Shown here: piece by piece, positions 55,364-64,000 of the stretch | Numbering within the stretch: position 1 is the stretch's first letter | Layout: each line of letters opens with the position of its first letter | From: an uncultured Winogradskyella sp. | GTDB taxonomy: Bacteria; Bacteroidota; Bacteroidia; Flavobacteriales; Flavobacteriaceae | Assembly: GCF_947495255.1 (NCBI RefSeq) | Contig: NZ_CANLYI010000004.1 | Location: forward strand, 310,001-374,000 | Reading direction: 5' to 3' | DNA: 64,000 bases | Translations under genes and position numbers: made by a program | The notes under the pieces: model-generated | The model's database searches: none | What the model saw: the letters and a program-made list of their open reading frames with translations, nothing else | What the model was told of the DNA's origin: nothing

Positions 55364-56038
55364 ATGAGTAAACTTTACCTGGTTCCAACACCAATAGGAA
55401 ACTTAAAAGACATGACTTTTAGAGGAGTAGAAGTGCTAAAGGAAGCTGATTTAATTTTGGCTGAAGACACTAGAACTTCTGGAAAACTTTTAAAGCATTT
55501 TGAAATTACTACGCAAATGCAAAGTCATCACATGCATAACGAGCATAAAACGGTGAATCATTTAATTGAAAAACTAAAATCAGGATTAACCATTGCCGTA
55601 ATCAGTGATGCTGGTACACCAGCCATTTCAGACCCAGGATTTTTATTGGTTAGAGCATGTGTAGAAAACAATATTGAAGTCGATTGTTTACCTGGAGCAA
55701 CAGCTTTTGTGCCAGCTTTGGTTAATAGTGGTTTGCCAAATGATAAGTTTGTGTTTGAAGGATTTTTACCTGTTAAAAAAGGAAGACAAACACGATTTTT
55801 ATTATTAGCGGAAGAAACCAGAACTATGATTTTTTATGAAAGCCCTCACAAATTAGTAAAAACTTTAGGACATTTCTGTGAGTATTTTGGAGAAGACAGA
55901 CCTGTTTCTGTATCTAGAGAAATAACTAAACTTTACGAAGAAACTATAAGAGGAACAGCAAAAGAAGTTTTAGAACATTATACTAACAAACCACCAAAAG
56001 GCGAGATTGTTATTATCGTTGGCGGAAAGAGTAAATAA
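55364..56038 (+). CDS. rsmI: 16S rRNA 2'-O-methyltransferase (C1402)
   Basis: A 224-residue RsmI of the tetrapyrrole-methylase-like fold: LYLVPTPIGNLKDMTFRGVE, ILAEDTRTSGKLL, VISDAGTPAISDPG, and PHKLVKTL. It methylates the 2'-OH of C1402 in 16S rRNA. The length is on the short side because the C-terminal extension of the E. coli enzyme is missing, which is common in Bacteroidetes. The next gene starts 2 nt after the stop codon. Confidence 0.94.
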   Translation: MSKLYLVPTPIGNLKDMTFRGVEVLKEADLILAEDTRTSGKLLKHFEITTQMQSHHMHNEHKTVNHLIEKLKSGLTIAVISDAGTPAISDPGFLLVRACVENNIEVDCLPGATAFVPALVNSGLPNDKFVFEGFLPVKKGRQTRFLLLAEETRTMIFYESPHKLVKTLGHFCEYFGEDRPVSVSREITKLYEETIRGTAKEVLEHYTNKPPKGEIVIIVGGKSK

Positions 56039-56039
56039 C

Positions 56040-56384
56040 ATGACTTTAAACGAATTTAAAAATAAATTGAAGTCGAATTCAGAACAGATTGAGTTTACTG
56101 AAACAATCGCTGTAATTGAAGAAAATTATGAGTTTACTCCAACTCCTTTTACCAATGGCACTTTAAAAAATGACGAAGGACAAAATTCAGGGTCTTGTAA
56201 ATTATTTGCTTTTGCAAAAGACCAAAATTTAACAAAAGAAGAAACCTTAACCTGTTTTGGTAGCTATTATTTTGAAGATGTTTTGAAAGACCCAAAAGGA
56301 ACAGGACACCAAAACATAAGAAATTTTATGACTTCAGGTTTTGAAGGATTAAAATTTATTAGTTTTCCTTTAAGAAAGAAGTGA
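56040..56384 (+). CDS. HopJ type III effector-family protein
   Basis: Starting at ATG 56040 (an upstream TTG at 56007 lies inside rsmI) gives 114 residues. The protein matches the HopJ family (PF08888): FTETIAVIEENYEFTPTPFTNG, GQNSGSCKLFAFAKDQNLTKEETLTCFG and HQNIRNFM. Despite the family name, members occur widely in bacteria without type III secretion, so an effector role is not implied. It is co-transcribed with rsmI. Function unknown. Confidence 0.85.
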   Translation: MTLNEFKNKLKSNSEQIEFTETIAVIEENYEFTPTPFTNGTLKNDEGQNSGSCKLFAFAKDQNLTKEETLTCFGSYYFEDVLKDPKGTGHQNIRNFMTSGFEGLKFISFPLRKK

Positions 56385-56405
56385 TTATCTGTATTCTGAA
56401 TTTAT

Positions 56406-56460
56406 TTACTGCAACGTCAGTTCGAGTGTCAAGCTTTTTGCTTGATGTAGCGAGAACCAC
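56406..56460. repeat. dispersed-repeat-like hairpin between genes
   Basis: The segment contains TCAAGC-TTTTT-GCTTGA inside outer arms GTTCG ... CGAGAAC. The word GTCAGTTCGAGTG followed by CGAGAAC is one I recognise as recurring between flavobacterial genes. It sits directly before the glycosylase-family gene. Confidence 0.45.
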
Positions 56461-56466
56461 ATTACT

Positions 56467-57039
56467 ATGGAAGAATTACTACACAATATAAGCCAATGTA
56501 CTATCTGTAAAGTACACCTTCCATTAGGTCCAAGACCTGTTGCTACAGCACATATTAATTCTAAAATTGTAATTATTGGTCAGGCACCAGGAACAAAAGT
56601 TCACAACTCTGGAATTCCGTGGGACGACCAAAGTGGAAAGAAATTAAGACAATGGCTTAATGTCACAGATGAGCAGTTTTACAATACCGAAAACTTTGCC
56701 ATTATACCTATGGGATTTTGTTATCCAGGAAAAGGAAAAACAGGCGATTTACCGCCAAGGCCAGAATGTGCACCACAATGGCACACGCCATTATTAGATA
56801 AAATGCCAAATGTGGAGTTAATTATTTTAATTGGCGCTTACGCGCAGAAATATTACTTAAAAGATAAAGCGAAACGCACATTAACAGAAACGGTTGGAGA
56901 TTACAAGGAATATTTACCAAAGTATTTTCCGATTCCGCATCCATCACCAACCAATCGTTTTTGGAGGAGTAAAAACCCTTGGTTTGAGGAGTTGATTGTG
57001 CCTGAACTTCAGAAGACGGTTGGAAGATTAGTTGTTTGA
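56467..57039 (+). CDS. uracil-DNA glycosylase superfamily protein
   Basis: A 190-residue protein of the UDG superfamily (PF03167): the GQAPG motif (about 38-42) and HPSPTNRFW (about 158-166) are the two active-site motifs. The short CTICKVHLP at the N-terminus replaces the four-cysteine iron-sulphur motif of classical family 4/5 enzymes. It may remove uracil from DNA, but the exact subfamily is unclear. Confidence 0.82.
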   Translation: MEELLHNISQCTICKVHLPLGPRPVATAHINSKIVIIGQAPGTKVHNSGIPWDDQSGKKLRQWLNVTDEQFYNTENFAIIPMGFCYPGKGKTGDLPPRPECAPQWHTPLLDKMPNVELIILIGAYAQKYYLKDKAKRTLTETVGDYKEYLPKYFPIPHPSPTNRFWRSKNPWFEELIVPELQKTVGRLVV

Positions 57040-57063
57040 AAAAGCACTAGTATTCGAGGCAAA

Positions 57064-57098
57064 AAAACCTCACTTCCAAAATTTCGGAAGCAAGGTTT
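57064..57098. terminator. shared terminator of convergent genes
   Basis: AAACCT CA CTTCC ... GGAAG CA AGGTTT is an 11-bp stem with a symmetrical internal loop; it lies between the convergent stop codons at 57039 and 57128. Confidence 0.6.
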
Positions 57099-57127
57099 CA
57101 ACCAACCATAACACCATATAATGAACT

Positions 57128-60100
57128 TTAATCTGCAATCTCAAGGACATTCCCAGAAATCCAAGTTTTATTTTCATCACCATAATACAAATACACAGTA
57201 CTTGCAGGTGCTTTGTAATTTCCAGCGATATCTGCTTTTAAGTCGAGTCTAATCTCTTTGGTTTCTGAAGCTCTAAATTCTCGCCAATAAAAGACTAAAT
57301 AATTGTCGAAAATTTCATAATAAGCCACTTTATTTTCCTCAACAATTTGTTTAAGTTGCCATGGTTGTGCTGTGGTACCAGATGGTAGACCAATAATCGC
57401 TGTCGTCATAGAAAGAGGTTCTTTTTTTGTATTGGTAACAGCGATATTAAAACTTACATTATCACCAACTGCATAAGCTTTATCTAAAATAGTTGTTTCT
57501 AATTCTAAAGGACAAATCTCAGAACTATTAGGTAAAGTGCTATCCCATTTCACATTTAAAGAATAAGGGAATTCAGCTTTTGGGTTATTGAATTTAACCG
57601 TTACGTTTTGCTTTCCAGTTGTTAAATACGATTCAAAATCACGAATCGCAATTTTACCATCATTGGTGATTTCTAATTTTCTCGTTAATGATTTTCCATT
57701 CACAATTAACGTGATGTTATCATTTTCGCTTATCATTTTTTGTTTCTGCTTTTTTGTGTAATTAATAAGTGCTTTTAAAGTCATTGCAGTGGCTTGGGTA
57801 GAACCAAATCTGTTGTGTTTTCTTTGTTTTACTAAATAATCGATGCCTTCCGCAATTAAAGTATCATTTGGAGTGGTTTCATCCATTAAAGCTAATAAAG
57901 TTAATGCTGTGGTTTCTATGTTTTTTGATTCTCCATAAGAACGTGTAATCGTATTTTCTACAGGAAGTTTTTTAAATCCATATTCAGCGATATTATTCTT
58001 AATTTTTTCAATTAGAATTTTAGCCTTTTCTATCTGATTTAGGTTAAAACTGGTCATAGTTAGCAATGCCATTTTATAGGTGTCGTTACTCTGTATGGCA
58101 TCGTTGTAAGCTGTGTTATATTCTAGTGAAATATCGGCATCAATTTTAGCTTCGCTTAAAGCATAAACAATATAAGCATTTGCAACATCTGATGGCGAAC
58201 TCGCAAAACTGTCATAACCTTTTTTACTCTTTTTAAAGCCACCTTTTCCGTCTTTTCTACTTAGTAACCAATCGACCGTTCTTGCAATCATTTTATCATC
58301 TACGCCTTCATACACTTCTTTCATTTCAGTAAATTCTAAAATACCATAAGCGGTTAAAGTTTCGTGAGGAGGTGTGTGCCCAAACCATTCAAATCCACCT
58401 TGAGAGGTTTCAAAACTGATTAGTCTTTTGTAACCTTTTTTAATAAAATCTAAGGCTTTAGCTTCAATCTCAGGATTACTTTTTCCGGCTTCTTTTAAAT
58501 ATTTTAAAACCATAATATTTGGGTAAGTTGACGATGAGGTTTGCTCAAAACAGCCGTAAGGTTGGCGGATTAAAGATTCAATACCATTCATAACATCACC
58601 AACAACATCTGTATAAATATTAAATTCTGTTGTGATAGTATTTTCTACTGCGTGATTAATATTAAATTTAAAGCTTTCAGATTTTGAACCAGAAATAGAT
58701 AATTCCGTTGGGAAGTAAGGACTTAAAATTGTGGCTTGTTTTTTTACAATATCCTTATGATTTTCAGATGTTGCCAGAATTGTTATTTCTACGTTGTCAC
58801 CTTTCTCAATTGGAGTCACTTTTATGTTTTTTGTGAAGGCACTTTTAGCACCAATTTTAATGTTATCATCAAAAGCTTCAACTATTTTTAAATGCTTTGG
58901 AAGCTGAATTTCTAATTTAGTTTCAATTGATTTTTCAGTCTCATTAGTTATGGTAATTGGCAATGTAATGATGTCATTTAATACCATGTAATTAGGCGAT
59001 TTAAAATCGACGCTCAATAGTTTTTTAGTCGCATAGAAGTGGCCTTTTTTGCCAATAAGTCCATTAAATCCAATCCCTTCAGCGATAATTTTAAAAGAAG
59101 TTATAGCATCCGAATTGTAAAACTCAAGTTCTGCAATTCCTTCACTATTGGTTTGTACAACAGGATTCCAATATATGGTTTGTCTAAAATCGGTACGTTC
59201 TTCAGGAAGACTTTCGCCTTCATATTTTGGCATATAAAACGTATTTGGCGTATTGGTATAAACTGGACTATTGTTATAAAATTGATGGATAGCGTAGTTG
59301 TTGAATTTAGCATTATTCAGTTTCTTTTTGTTACCATAACTTCTAAAATCTCGTCCACTTTTTGTGTTAATAAGTATCACGCCATTTGTACCACGGCATC
59401 CATAAATAGATTGTGCAGCTGCATCTTTTAAAACAGTAACGCTAGACACTTGTTGAGGATCCACATCACTTAAAGCAGATTGTTCATAAGGCACACCATC
59501 TACCACAATTAAAGGCTCAACGTTTCCAGAAACCGAACCAAATCCTCTTATTCTAATGGTTGTTGGGCTTCCTGGTTGTCCGTTTGCATTAACAATATTT
59601 ACACCTGCAACGCGTCCTTCTAAAACATTTAAAATAGAGTTCTCATTAGTTGAAATATCTTCTGCTCTAACCTGAACAACAGAACCTGTAAGTGCTTGTT
59701 TTTTCATAGTGCCATAACCAACAACAACGACTTCATCTAGGTTACTACTATCTTCTTCCAAATTGATTGCCACGACTGCTTTTTCTTTAATAGGTTGTTT
59801 TAAAAGTCTTTCGTTTTTTGAGAATTCTTTAAAGCCATCCTTATTTTCTACAGTATTGTTTTGTGTTTGATTGTTATAATTTCCCTTTTTAAATTCAGTT
59901 TTTTCAATGGTTAAGCTTTCGCCATTATCTTTATAAGCCATTAATGTAAGATGAATGTTTTTATCGTATTTGAATAAAAACGAACCATCTTCAGCCGTAT
60001 CAAAAACTAAAACTTTGGTACCAAAACTATCAAATAGTAAAAGGTGTGCTTGTGTTGGCTTTCCTTTTTTATCTAAAACTACACCAGTTTGGATGGCACT

Positions 60101-61702
60101 TTGTTCGGGAATAAATTGCGCATTCTCCTTGGTAACCGTTGGCTTATCAATATAGGTTCTCCAACCTTGCGTTAGCATTAAATAATCTAATGCTTCTTTA
60201 GATTTTGGTTCTTTAGAGTTTAGGTAAAAATCGGGTTTATGAATCTTTCCTTTGAGTTCTGATGAGAGTAATAAATACGATAAAATATGGTCTTGTTTAT
60301 CGTCTGCAAAAGACAGTAATTTGTTATCTGCAATAGCAATAGATAAGTTTGCAGGTATTGGATTGTTAGCATTATCATAAGTCTTAATCACTAGTTTTAC
60401 CTTTTCTCTGGTATTGAAGTTTTCCTTTTCTAAACTCAAATCTATATTGAGTTGTTTGTGAGGATTTAGAAATACCAAACGTTCTGCAAAAGTACTGTCG
60501 TAAGCATTTTTTATGCTGAATTTTGAAATTCCGATTGGAAAATCTTTAGTATCTAAAACCATATTTTTTTGGTTAGAAATCGGTTTTTTAAGAAGTAAGC
60601 CACTTGCGTTTGAAACTTCTAGAAACAAATCTGTTGAATAGGTTGAAAACAGATTGATATATGTTTTTAAACTATCACTTACCACTGAAAAACAAACACC
60701 ATTTTCATAAACTTTTGGAAGTGGTATTAATTCATCTGACACAAATGGTTCTGTTAGTTTTGCGTAATATGTTTTGTTATTTAGTGCATTAAGATTGAAG
60801 CTTCCCATGCCATCGTGAAAACTTTCTAACGTTGAAACCACAGCATTATTCTCATCTAAAATATCACCTTTTACATCGACTGGTTTCCCAAATTCATTTA
60901 TAGCTTTAATAGCTATTTTGTTTATAGTACCTGCGACTATTTTTCCGCTTTCTGGTAAAAATTGTAAATCAATAGTATTTAAAACGACAGGAACCGCTCT
61001 AGAAATAGATTCTGTTGTGCCTTTATAATCTACCAAAACGTTTAAAACCACATCAGAAGATTCTAAAGTATCTGGAAGATTAAAAGTGGGTTTAAATTTT
61101 CCTTCCTCATCTGTGATTGCAGATTCGGTTAAAATAATGTTGCCTTTTACACTTACTGTAAAATCGATTTTGGTATTAGAAAGTGGATTGTTTTTTAAAT
61201 CTTTCGCTTCAAAATTAGAGATGACTTGAGATGATTTTCCGTAACCTTCTTTTTCAAATTTTAAGTTTAAAAGTAGGTTTGGTTTTACCACTTTTTGAAC
61301 TGTAATTTTTTTAGTAAAAAAGACTTCATCTCCAAAATTATTCTGCCAATTGGTATAGCATTTTAGCGTGTAAATACCACCAACCCAATTTTTGTCAATT
61401 ATAAAATCGCCATAAGTATAACCTTGTTTTATACTGAGTGTTAGGGATTTTACAACGGCACCTTTTGGCGAGATTAATTCGGCATGCATTATGTCACTTA
61501 ATGTAGAAATGGTATTGTCTGTCCCAACCACATAAGATTTAAACCAGATGGTTTCACTAGGAAAATAAAATGGTCTATCCGTTTGGGTATAGATTTTTTC
61601 TAAGGGATTCTGTAACGATTTGTAGGCTTTAAATGATAATAAAGACAAAACACTAGTAGCTACAAGTATCAAAATTTTGGTATGTTTTAGTATACGTTTC
61701 AT
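57128..61702 (-). CDS. alpha-2-macroglobulin-like protein with inserted TonB plug domain
   Basis: A 1524-residue protein with an N-terminal membrane/signal segment (about 10-27), MG domains beginning YTQTDRPFYFPSETIWFK, then a SusC-type TonB plug (about 655-780: DEVVVVGYG ... RVAGVNI ... NTKSG), then the A2M region (DFRQTIYWNP near 835) and the thioester motif YGCFEQT near residue 1050, which keeps the Cys-x-Glu-Gln needed for the bond. Bacterial A2Ms trap proteases; the plug domain suggests an outer-membrane docking step. It is 5 nt from the TonB receptor gene upstream, clearly one operon. Confidence 0.9.
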   Translation of the reverse strand: MKRILKHTKILILVATSVLSLLSFKAYKSLQNPLEKIYTQTDRPFYFPSETIWFKSYVVGTDNTISTLSDIMHAELISPKGAVVKSLTLSIKQGYTYGDFIIDKNWVGGIYTLKCYTNWQNNFGDEVFFTKKITVQKVVKPNLLLNLKFEKEGYGKSSQVISNFEAKDLKNNPLSNTKIDFTVSVKGNIILTESAITDEEGKFKPTFNLPDTLESSDVVLNVLVDYKGTTESISRAVPVVLNTIDLQFLPESGKIVAGTINKIAIKAINEFGKPVDVKGDILDENNAVVSTLESFHDGMGSFNLNALNNKTYYAKLTEPFVSDELIPLPKVYENGVCFSVVSDSLKTYINLFSTYSTDLFLEVSNASGLLLKKPISNQKNMVLDTKDFPIGISKFSIKNAYDSTFAERLVFLNPHKQLNIDLSLEKENFNTREKVKLVIKTYDNANNPIPANLSIAIADNKLLSFADDKQDHILSYLLLSSELKGKIHKPDFYLNSKEPKSKEALDYLMLTQGWRTYIDKPTVTKENAQFIPEQSAIQTGVVLDKKGKPTQAHLLLFDSFGTKVLVFDTAEDGSFLFKYDKNIHLTLMAYKDNGESLTIEKTEFKKGNYNNQTQNNTVENKDGFKEFSKNERLLKQPIKEKAVVAINLEEDSSNLDEVVVVGYGTMKKQALTGSVVQVRAEDISTNENSILNVLEGRVAGVNIVNANGQPGSPTTIRIRGFGSVSGNVEPLIVVDGVPYEQSALSDVDPQQVSSVTVLKDAAAQSIYGCRGTNGVILINTKSGRDFRSYGNKKKLNNAKFNNYAIHQFYNNSPVYTNTPNTFYMPKYEGESLPEERTDFRQTIYWNPVVQTNSEGIAELEFYNSDAITSFKIIAEGIGFNGLIGKKGHFYATKKLLSVDFKSPNYMVLNDIITLPITITNETEKSIETKLEIQLPKHLKIVEAFDDNIKIGAKSAFTKNIKVTPIEKGDNVEITILATSENHKDIVKKQATILSPYFPTELSISGSKSESFKFNINHAVENTITTEFNIYTDVVGDVMNGIESLIRQPYGCFEQTSSSTYPNIMVLKYLKEAGKSNPEIEAKALDFIKKGYKRLISFETSQGGFEWFGHTPPHETLTAYGILEFTEMKEVYEGVDDKMIARTVDWLLSRKDGKGGFKKSKKGYDSFASSPSDVANAYIVYALSEAKIDADISLEYNTAYNDAIQSNDTYKMALLTMTSFNLNQIEKAKILIEKIKNNIAEYGFKKLPVENTITRSYGESKNIETTALTLLALMDETTPNDTLIAEGIDYLVKQRKHNRFGSTQATAMTLKALINYTKKQKQKMISENDNITLIVNGKSLTRKLEITNDGKIAIRDFESYLTTGKQNVTVKFNNPKAEFPYSLNVKWDSTLPNSSEICPLELETTILDKAYAVGDNVSFNIAVTNTKKEPLSMTTAIIGLPSGTTAQPWQLKQIVEENKVAYYEIFDNYLVFYWREFRASETKEIRLDLKADIAGNYKAPASTVYLYYGDENKTWISGNVLEIAD

Positions 61703-61707
61703 AAGAT

Positions 61708-64000
61708 TTATATTTTAAGTTGAGCTTTAAAACCAACTTCTGTGATTAGAGGTGTGTTAAAAAAGTTGAGGTTATTGCCAGAGTTTGTATCAAAAAGAGA
61801 AGACTGAGGCGATGCACCTCTATATTTTGTAAATGTGAAAAGATTATTGGCATAGAAACCGATTTCAAATTGTCTAAAAAATGAATCGTTGTCCTTACCA
61901 AAATCGTAAGAAATCTGTATGCTTTTTAAATTAAGATAACTGGCATCTTCAATGGCATCTTCAGCAACACCTTCAAATCCGTAACGCACAAATCGGTTGT
62001 TTTCAATACCATTTTCAGGATTGTAAAAATCTACAATAGTTGTATTGGGATTGCCTTGTTGGGTTAAACCGTTAAACACATAATTGGTAATACGTCTTTG
62101 GTCAGCTGATTGTTGTGAGGTTCCAAAATAGTTAAGAACGTTTTGTGTGCCATTCCAAACATCACCTCCTTTTTGATAGTTAAGTGTAAAATTAAATTTG
62201 AAATTGTTCCATTCTAAAGAATTATAGAAACCAAACGTAAAATCTGGTGTAGGGTCGCCAATAATTTGTTGCTGAGCATCAACCATTGGGTAACCGTTAG
62301 AATCAATAATTATATTATTTTGCTCATCTCTTGCATAAGCAGAACCAACTATAATTCCTGCAGGTTGGCCAACAATAAGATTTTTAGAAACTGAATTAAA
62401 ACCAGCAATAGCAATGCGTTCTTCGGAATTGTAAAGTTTTAAAACTTCGGTGTTATTGGTGAAAAAGTTAATGCTAGCATTCCAGTTTAATTCATTATAA
62501 TAATTTGAGGCTTCTAATTCAAATTCAAAACCTTTGTTACTGATATCTGCTATATTTTGAAGTTGAAACGCATTATTTTCTAAAACAGGAAACACGCTTC
62601 CTTCAGTTTTAGAATTGAAATAATTGGCTTCAAAATTCCAATTGATATTAAATACGCTGAACCCAATTTGAGTACCAAAGTTATAGTCTTGTTTTTCTTC
62701 GAATTCTATACTTTCATTGGCGAACAAATCAATATTACTAGTGTAGTTTAAACTTTCTAAAGGTGATAATGTTAAACTATTATGACTTTGATTAGCATAG
62801 AATAAAGGCATTTCATTGATACCAGAAGCACTACTTACAAAAAATGTAATGTATCTAAAATCATAGATATCTAAGACATCTAAAAGTTCAAAAGTTAATC
62901 TAGACGTTGGTAAAAACCATTTGTTTCCTTGGATAGATGACAAGTAAGAATCCGTATTAAAACTGACTTCCAATCCTTTTGAATAAGAAAGAGATAAGTA
63001 TTGTTTTAAGCTTACTGAATTTTTGTGAAGCTGATTTTCTATAGTAGTTGAAATAGCTGGATTTGAAAATGAAAAATCACCAAACCCTTCAGATTCCTTA
63101 AACGTATAATTTAAGTTGTCGTGGCTATAATTGGTAACGGAATTTAATTTCAATTCAATGTCACCAAATTGCTTTTCGTAATCAAAAACTAACGTACCAT
63201 TAAAAGTGTTTTTTTTAATGGTTTTGTTGCTTAGATAACCATCTTCAAACCCAATAGTGTTAGCGACCAACCCAAAATTTTGTTCATTTCCGGTCGTTTT
63301 AAAGTTGATATGAGTTTTGATTTTGAACTCATCAAAAGGCTCTATATCATTTTGAATGCTAACCACAAATAAATCATTAGCATCATAATTTCTGTTATTA
63401 TTTAAAAGCCATTCTGGATTGTTATAGTTTGAAGGACTAAAACTTCGTTGCGTATTATCCGCAAGAATACTACCTTGAGAATTAGAGAAAGTGGTTGGCG
63501 TCACCCAAGAATTTAAGAGTAAATTATTAGTAAAACCATTAATGTTGGGTTGGTTGTTATTTCGTTTGCCGTATTTAATAAAGGTGTTCCAATTCAATTT
63601 TTTTTCTGCATGCTTTGTCGTTTTGTAACTCAACATTACATCATTGGTTTTACTACGATTATGGCCAAAAATGTCTTCAGAATTTTTAGTGATATAATCT
63701 ATGTTGGCTATCCATTTGTTAGTTTCAACATTGAAATATATATTGTTAGACGTGTTAATTGCTGTATTAAAAAGCGTGTTATTATAAGCGTATGCTTGTT
63801 TGCCATTTCCGTCTCCTAAAGGAACTAATTGTCCATTAGAATCGAAGCTGTAATTAGTGCCATCGAATTCTAAAATAGTTAAGTTAGGACCATAAGAAAA
63901 TACGTTACTTGTTTCTGGACCAAGAAAAGTTAATTCGCTATTTTGAGTAGCACCTTGGCTAAATTTATTTTGTAATTCTGGTAGATTGTTATCCTTTACA
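61708..64000 (-). CDS. SusC-type TonB-dependent receptor, C-terminal beta-barrel, cut by window edge
   Basis: The minus-strand frame is open from 61708 to the end of the window, about 764 codons; the M at 63636 is only an internal methionine. The sequence consists of barrel strands and shows the SusC/RagA signature EFELEASNYYNELNWNASINFFTNNTE and the C-terminal TPLITEVGFKAQLKI. The plug domain should lie beyond 64000. It imports a bulky substrate with TonB energy. Its direct linkage with the A2M-plug protein suggests that the two act together in handling peptides or proteases. Confidence 0.85.
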   Translation of the reverse strand, partial: VKDNNLPELQNKFSQGATQNSELTFLGPETSNVFSYGPNLTILEFDGTNYSFDSNGQLVPLGDGNGKQAYAYNNTLFNTAINTSNNIYFNVETNKWIANIDYITKNSEDIFGHNRSKTNDVMLSYKTTKHAEKKLNWNTFIKYGKRNNNQPNINGFTNNLLLNSWVTPTTFSNSQGSILADNTQRSFSPSNYNNPEWLLNNNRNYDANDLFVVSIQNDIEPFDEFKIKTHINFKTTGNEQNFGLVANTIGFEDGYLSNKTIKKNTFNGTLVFDYEKQFGDIELKLNSVTNYSHDNLNYTFKESEGFGDFSFSNPAISTTIENQLHKNSVSLKQYLSLSYSKGLEVSFNTDSYLSSIQGNKWFLPTSRLTFELLDVLDIYDFRYITFFVSSASGINEMPLFYANQSHNSLTLSPLESLNYTSNIDLFANESIEFEEKQDYNFGTQIGFSVFNINWNFEANYFNSKTEGSVFPVLENNAFQLQNIADISNKGFEFELEASNYYNELNWNASINFFTNNTEVLKLYNSEERIAIAGFNSVSKNLIVGQPAGIIVGSAYARDEQNNIIIDSNGYPMVDAQQQIIGDPTPDFTFGFYNSLEWNNFKFNFTLNYQKGGDVWNGTQNVLNYFGTSQQSADQRRITNYVFNGLTQQGNPNTTIVDFYNPENGIENNRFVRYGFEGVAEDAIEDASYLNLKSIQISYDFGKDNDSFFRQFEIGFYANNLFTFTKYRGASPQSSLFDTNSGNNLNFFNTPLITEVGFKAQLKI

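Noticed and set aside
59039..59431. 130-residue plus-strand frame opposite the A2M gene.
   Set aside because: It mirrors the coding strand and has no promoter or family features.

Overview
The window is AT-rich, densely packed DNA of a bacterium in the phylum Bacteroidetes, almost certainly family Flavobacteriaceae. The evidence is type IX secretion C-terminal sorting domains, SusC-type TonB plug and barrel sequences, promoters of the TAnnTTTG (-7) type instead of TATAAT, little Shine-Dalgarno signal, and a DUF177-rpmF-fabH-accB-accC block. I cannot name the genus.

Layout. 1-13.8 kb is a nitrate/nitrite assimilation island. On the minus strand lie nirB, nirD, a DUF4202 gene and a NarX-like sensor kinase cut by the window edge. 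On the plus strand lie narK, an FNR-type regulator with four candidate cluster cysteines, a lipoprotein-anchored NrtABCD-like nitrate ABC transporter and an outer-membrane porin. The two intergenic regions of the island share TAAGTAT/ATACTTA operators. No nitrate reductase gene is in view. 13.8-21 kb holds an EcsC-family gene, a very small membrane protein with a sorting-tail-like C-terminus, ribE, pdxA and the DUF177-rpmF-fabH-accB-accC lipid block. 21-30.7 kb holds a secreted M12B-like metalloprotease, a DAO oxidoreductase, mtgA, a lipoprotein, two related surface proteins (one carrying an inserted DUF1573 domain) and a GreA-like protein.

30.7-39.4 kb is the most remarkable part: an RNA-repair locus read mainly on the minus strand. 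It contains rtcB, a slipin (band-7) gene and, upstream of the slipin, about 400 nt of tRNA-like RNA. That RNA includes one complete tRNA-Tyr(GUA)-like cloverleaf and two circularly permuted tRNA-like modules, in which the T-arm comes first, the acceptor stem is closed by a short loop, and the D-arm follows. This is the topology of bacterial YrlA-type Y RNAs. An identical promoter module, TACGCA-N7-TGCGYA then exactly 13 nt to TTTG, lies in front of rtcB, of the tRNA-like array/slipin, and of an unknown gene at 35.3-35.9 kb, defining a three-member regulon. A WYL-domain regulator lies 2.5 kb away. No Ro/TROVE gene, RtcA or archease is present in the window.

39.3-64 kb is mostly on the minus strand: an ABC ATPase, a type IX-secreted FG-GAP protein with a diheme cytochrome lipoprotein, a prolyl oligopeptidase, asd, mscL, alr and tdk, a gene broken at a run of nine A, a 1130-residue DUF11-type adhesin, rsmI with a HopJ-family gene and a uracil-DNA glycosylase-family gene, and finally an alpha-2-macroglobulin protein containing a SusC-type TonB plug, preceded by a TonB receptor barrel that runs off the window.
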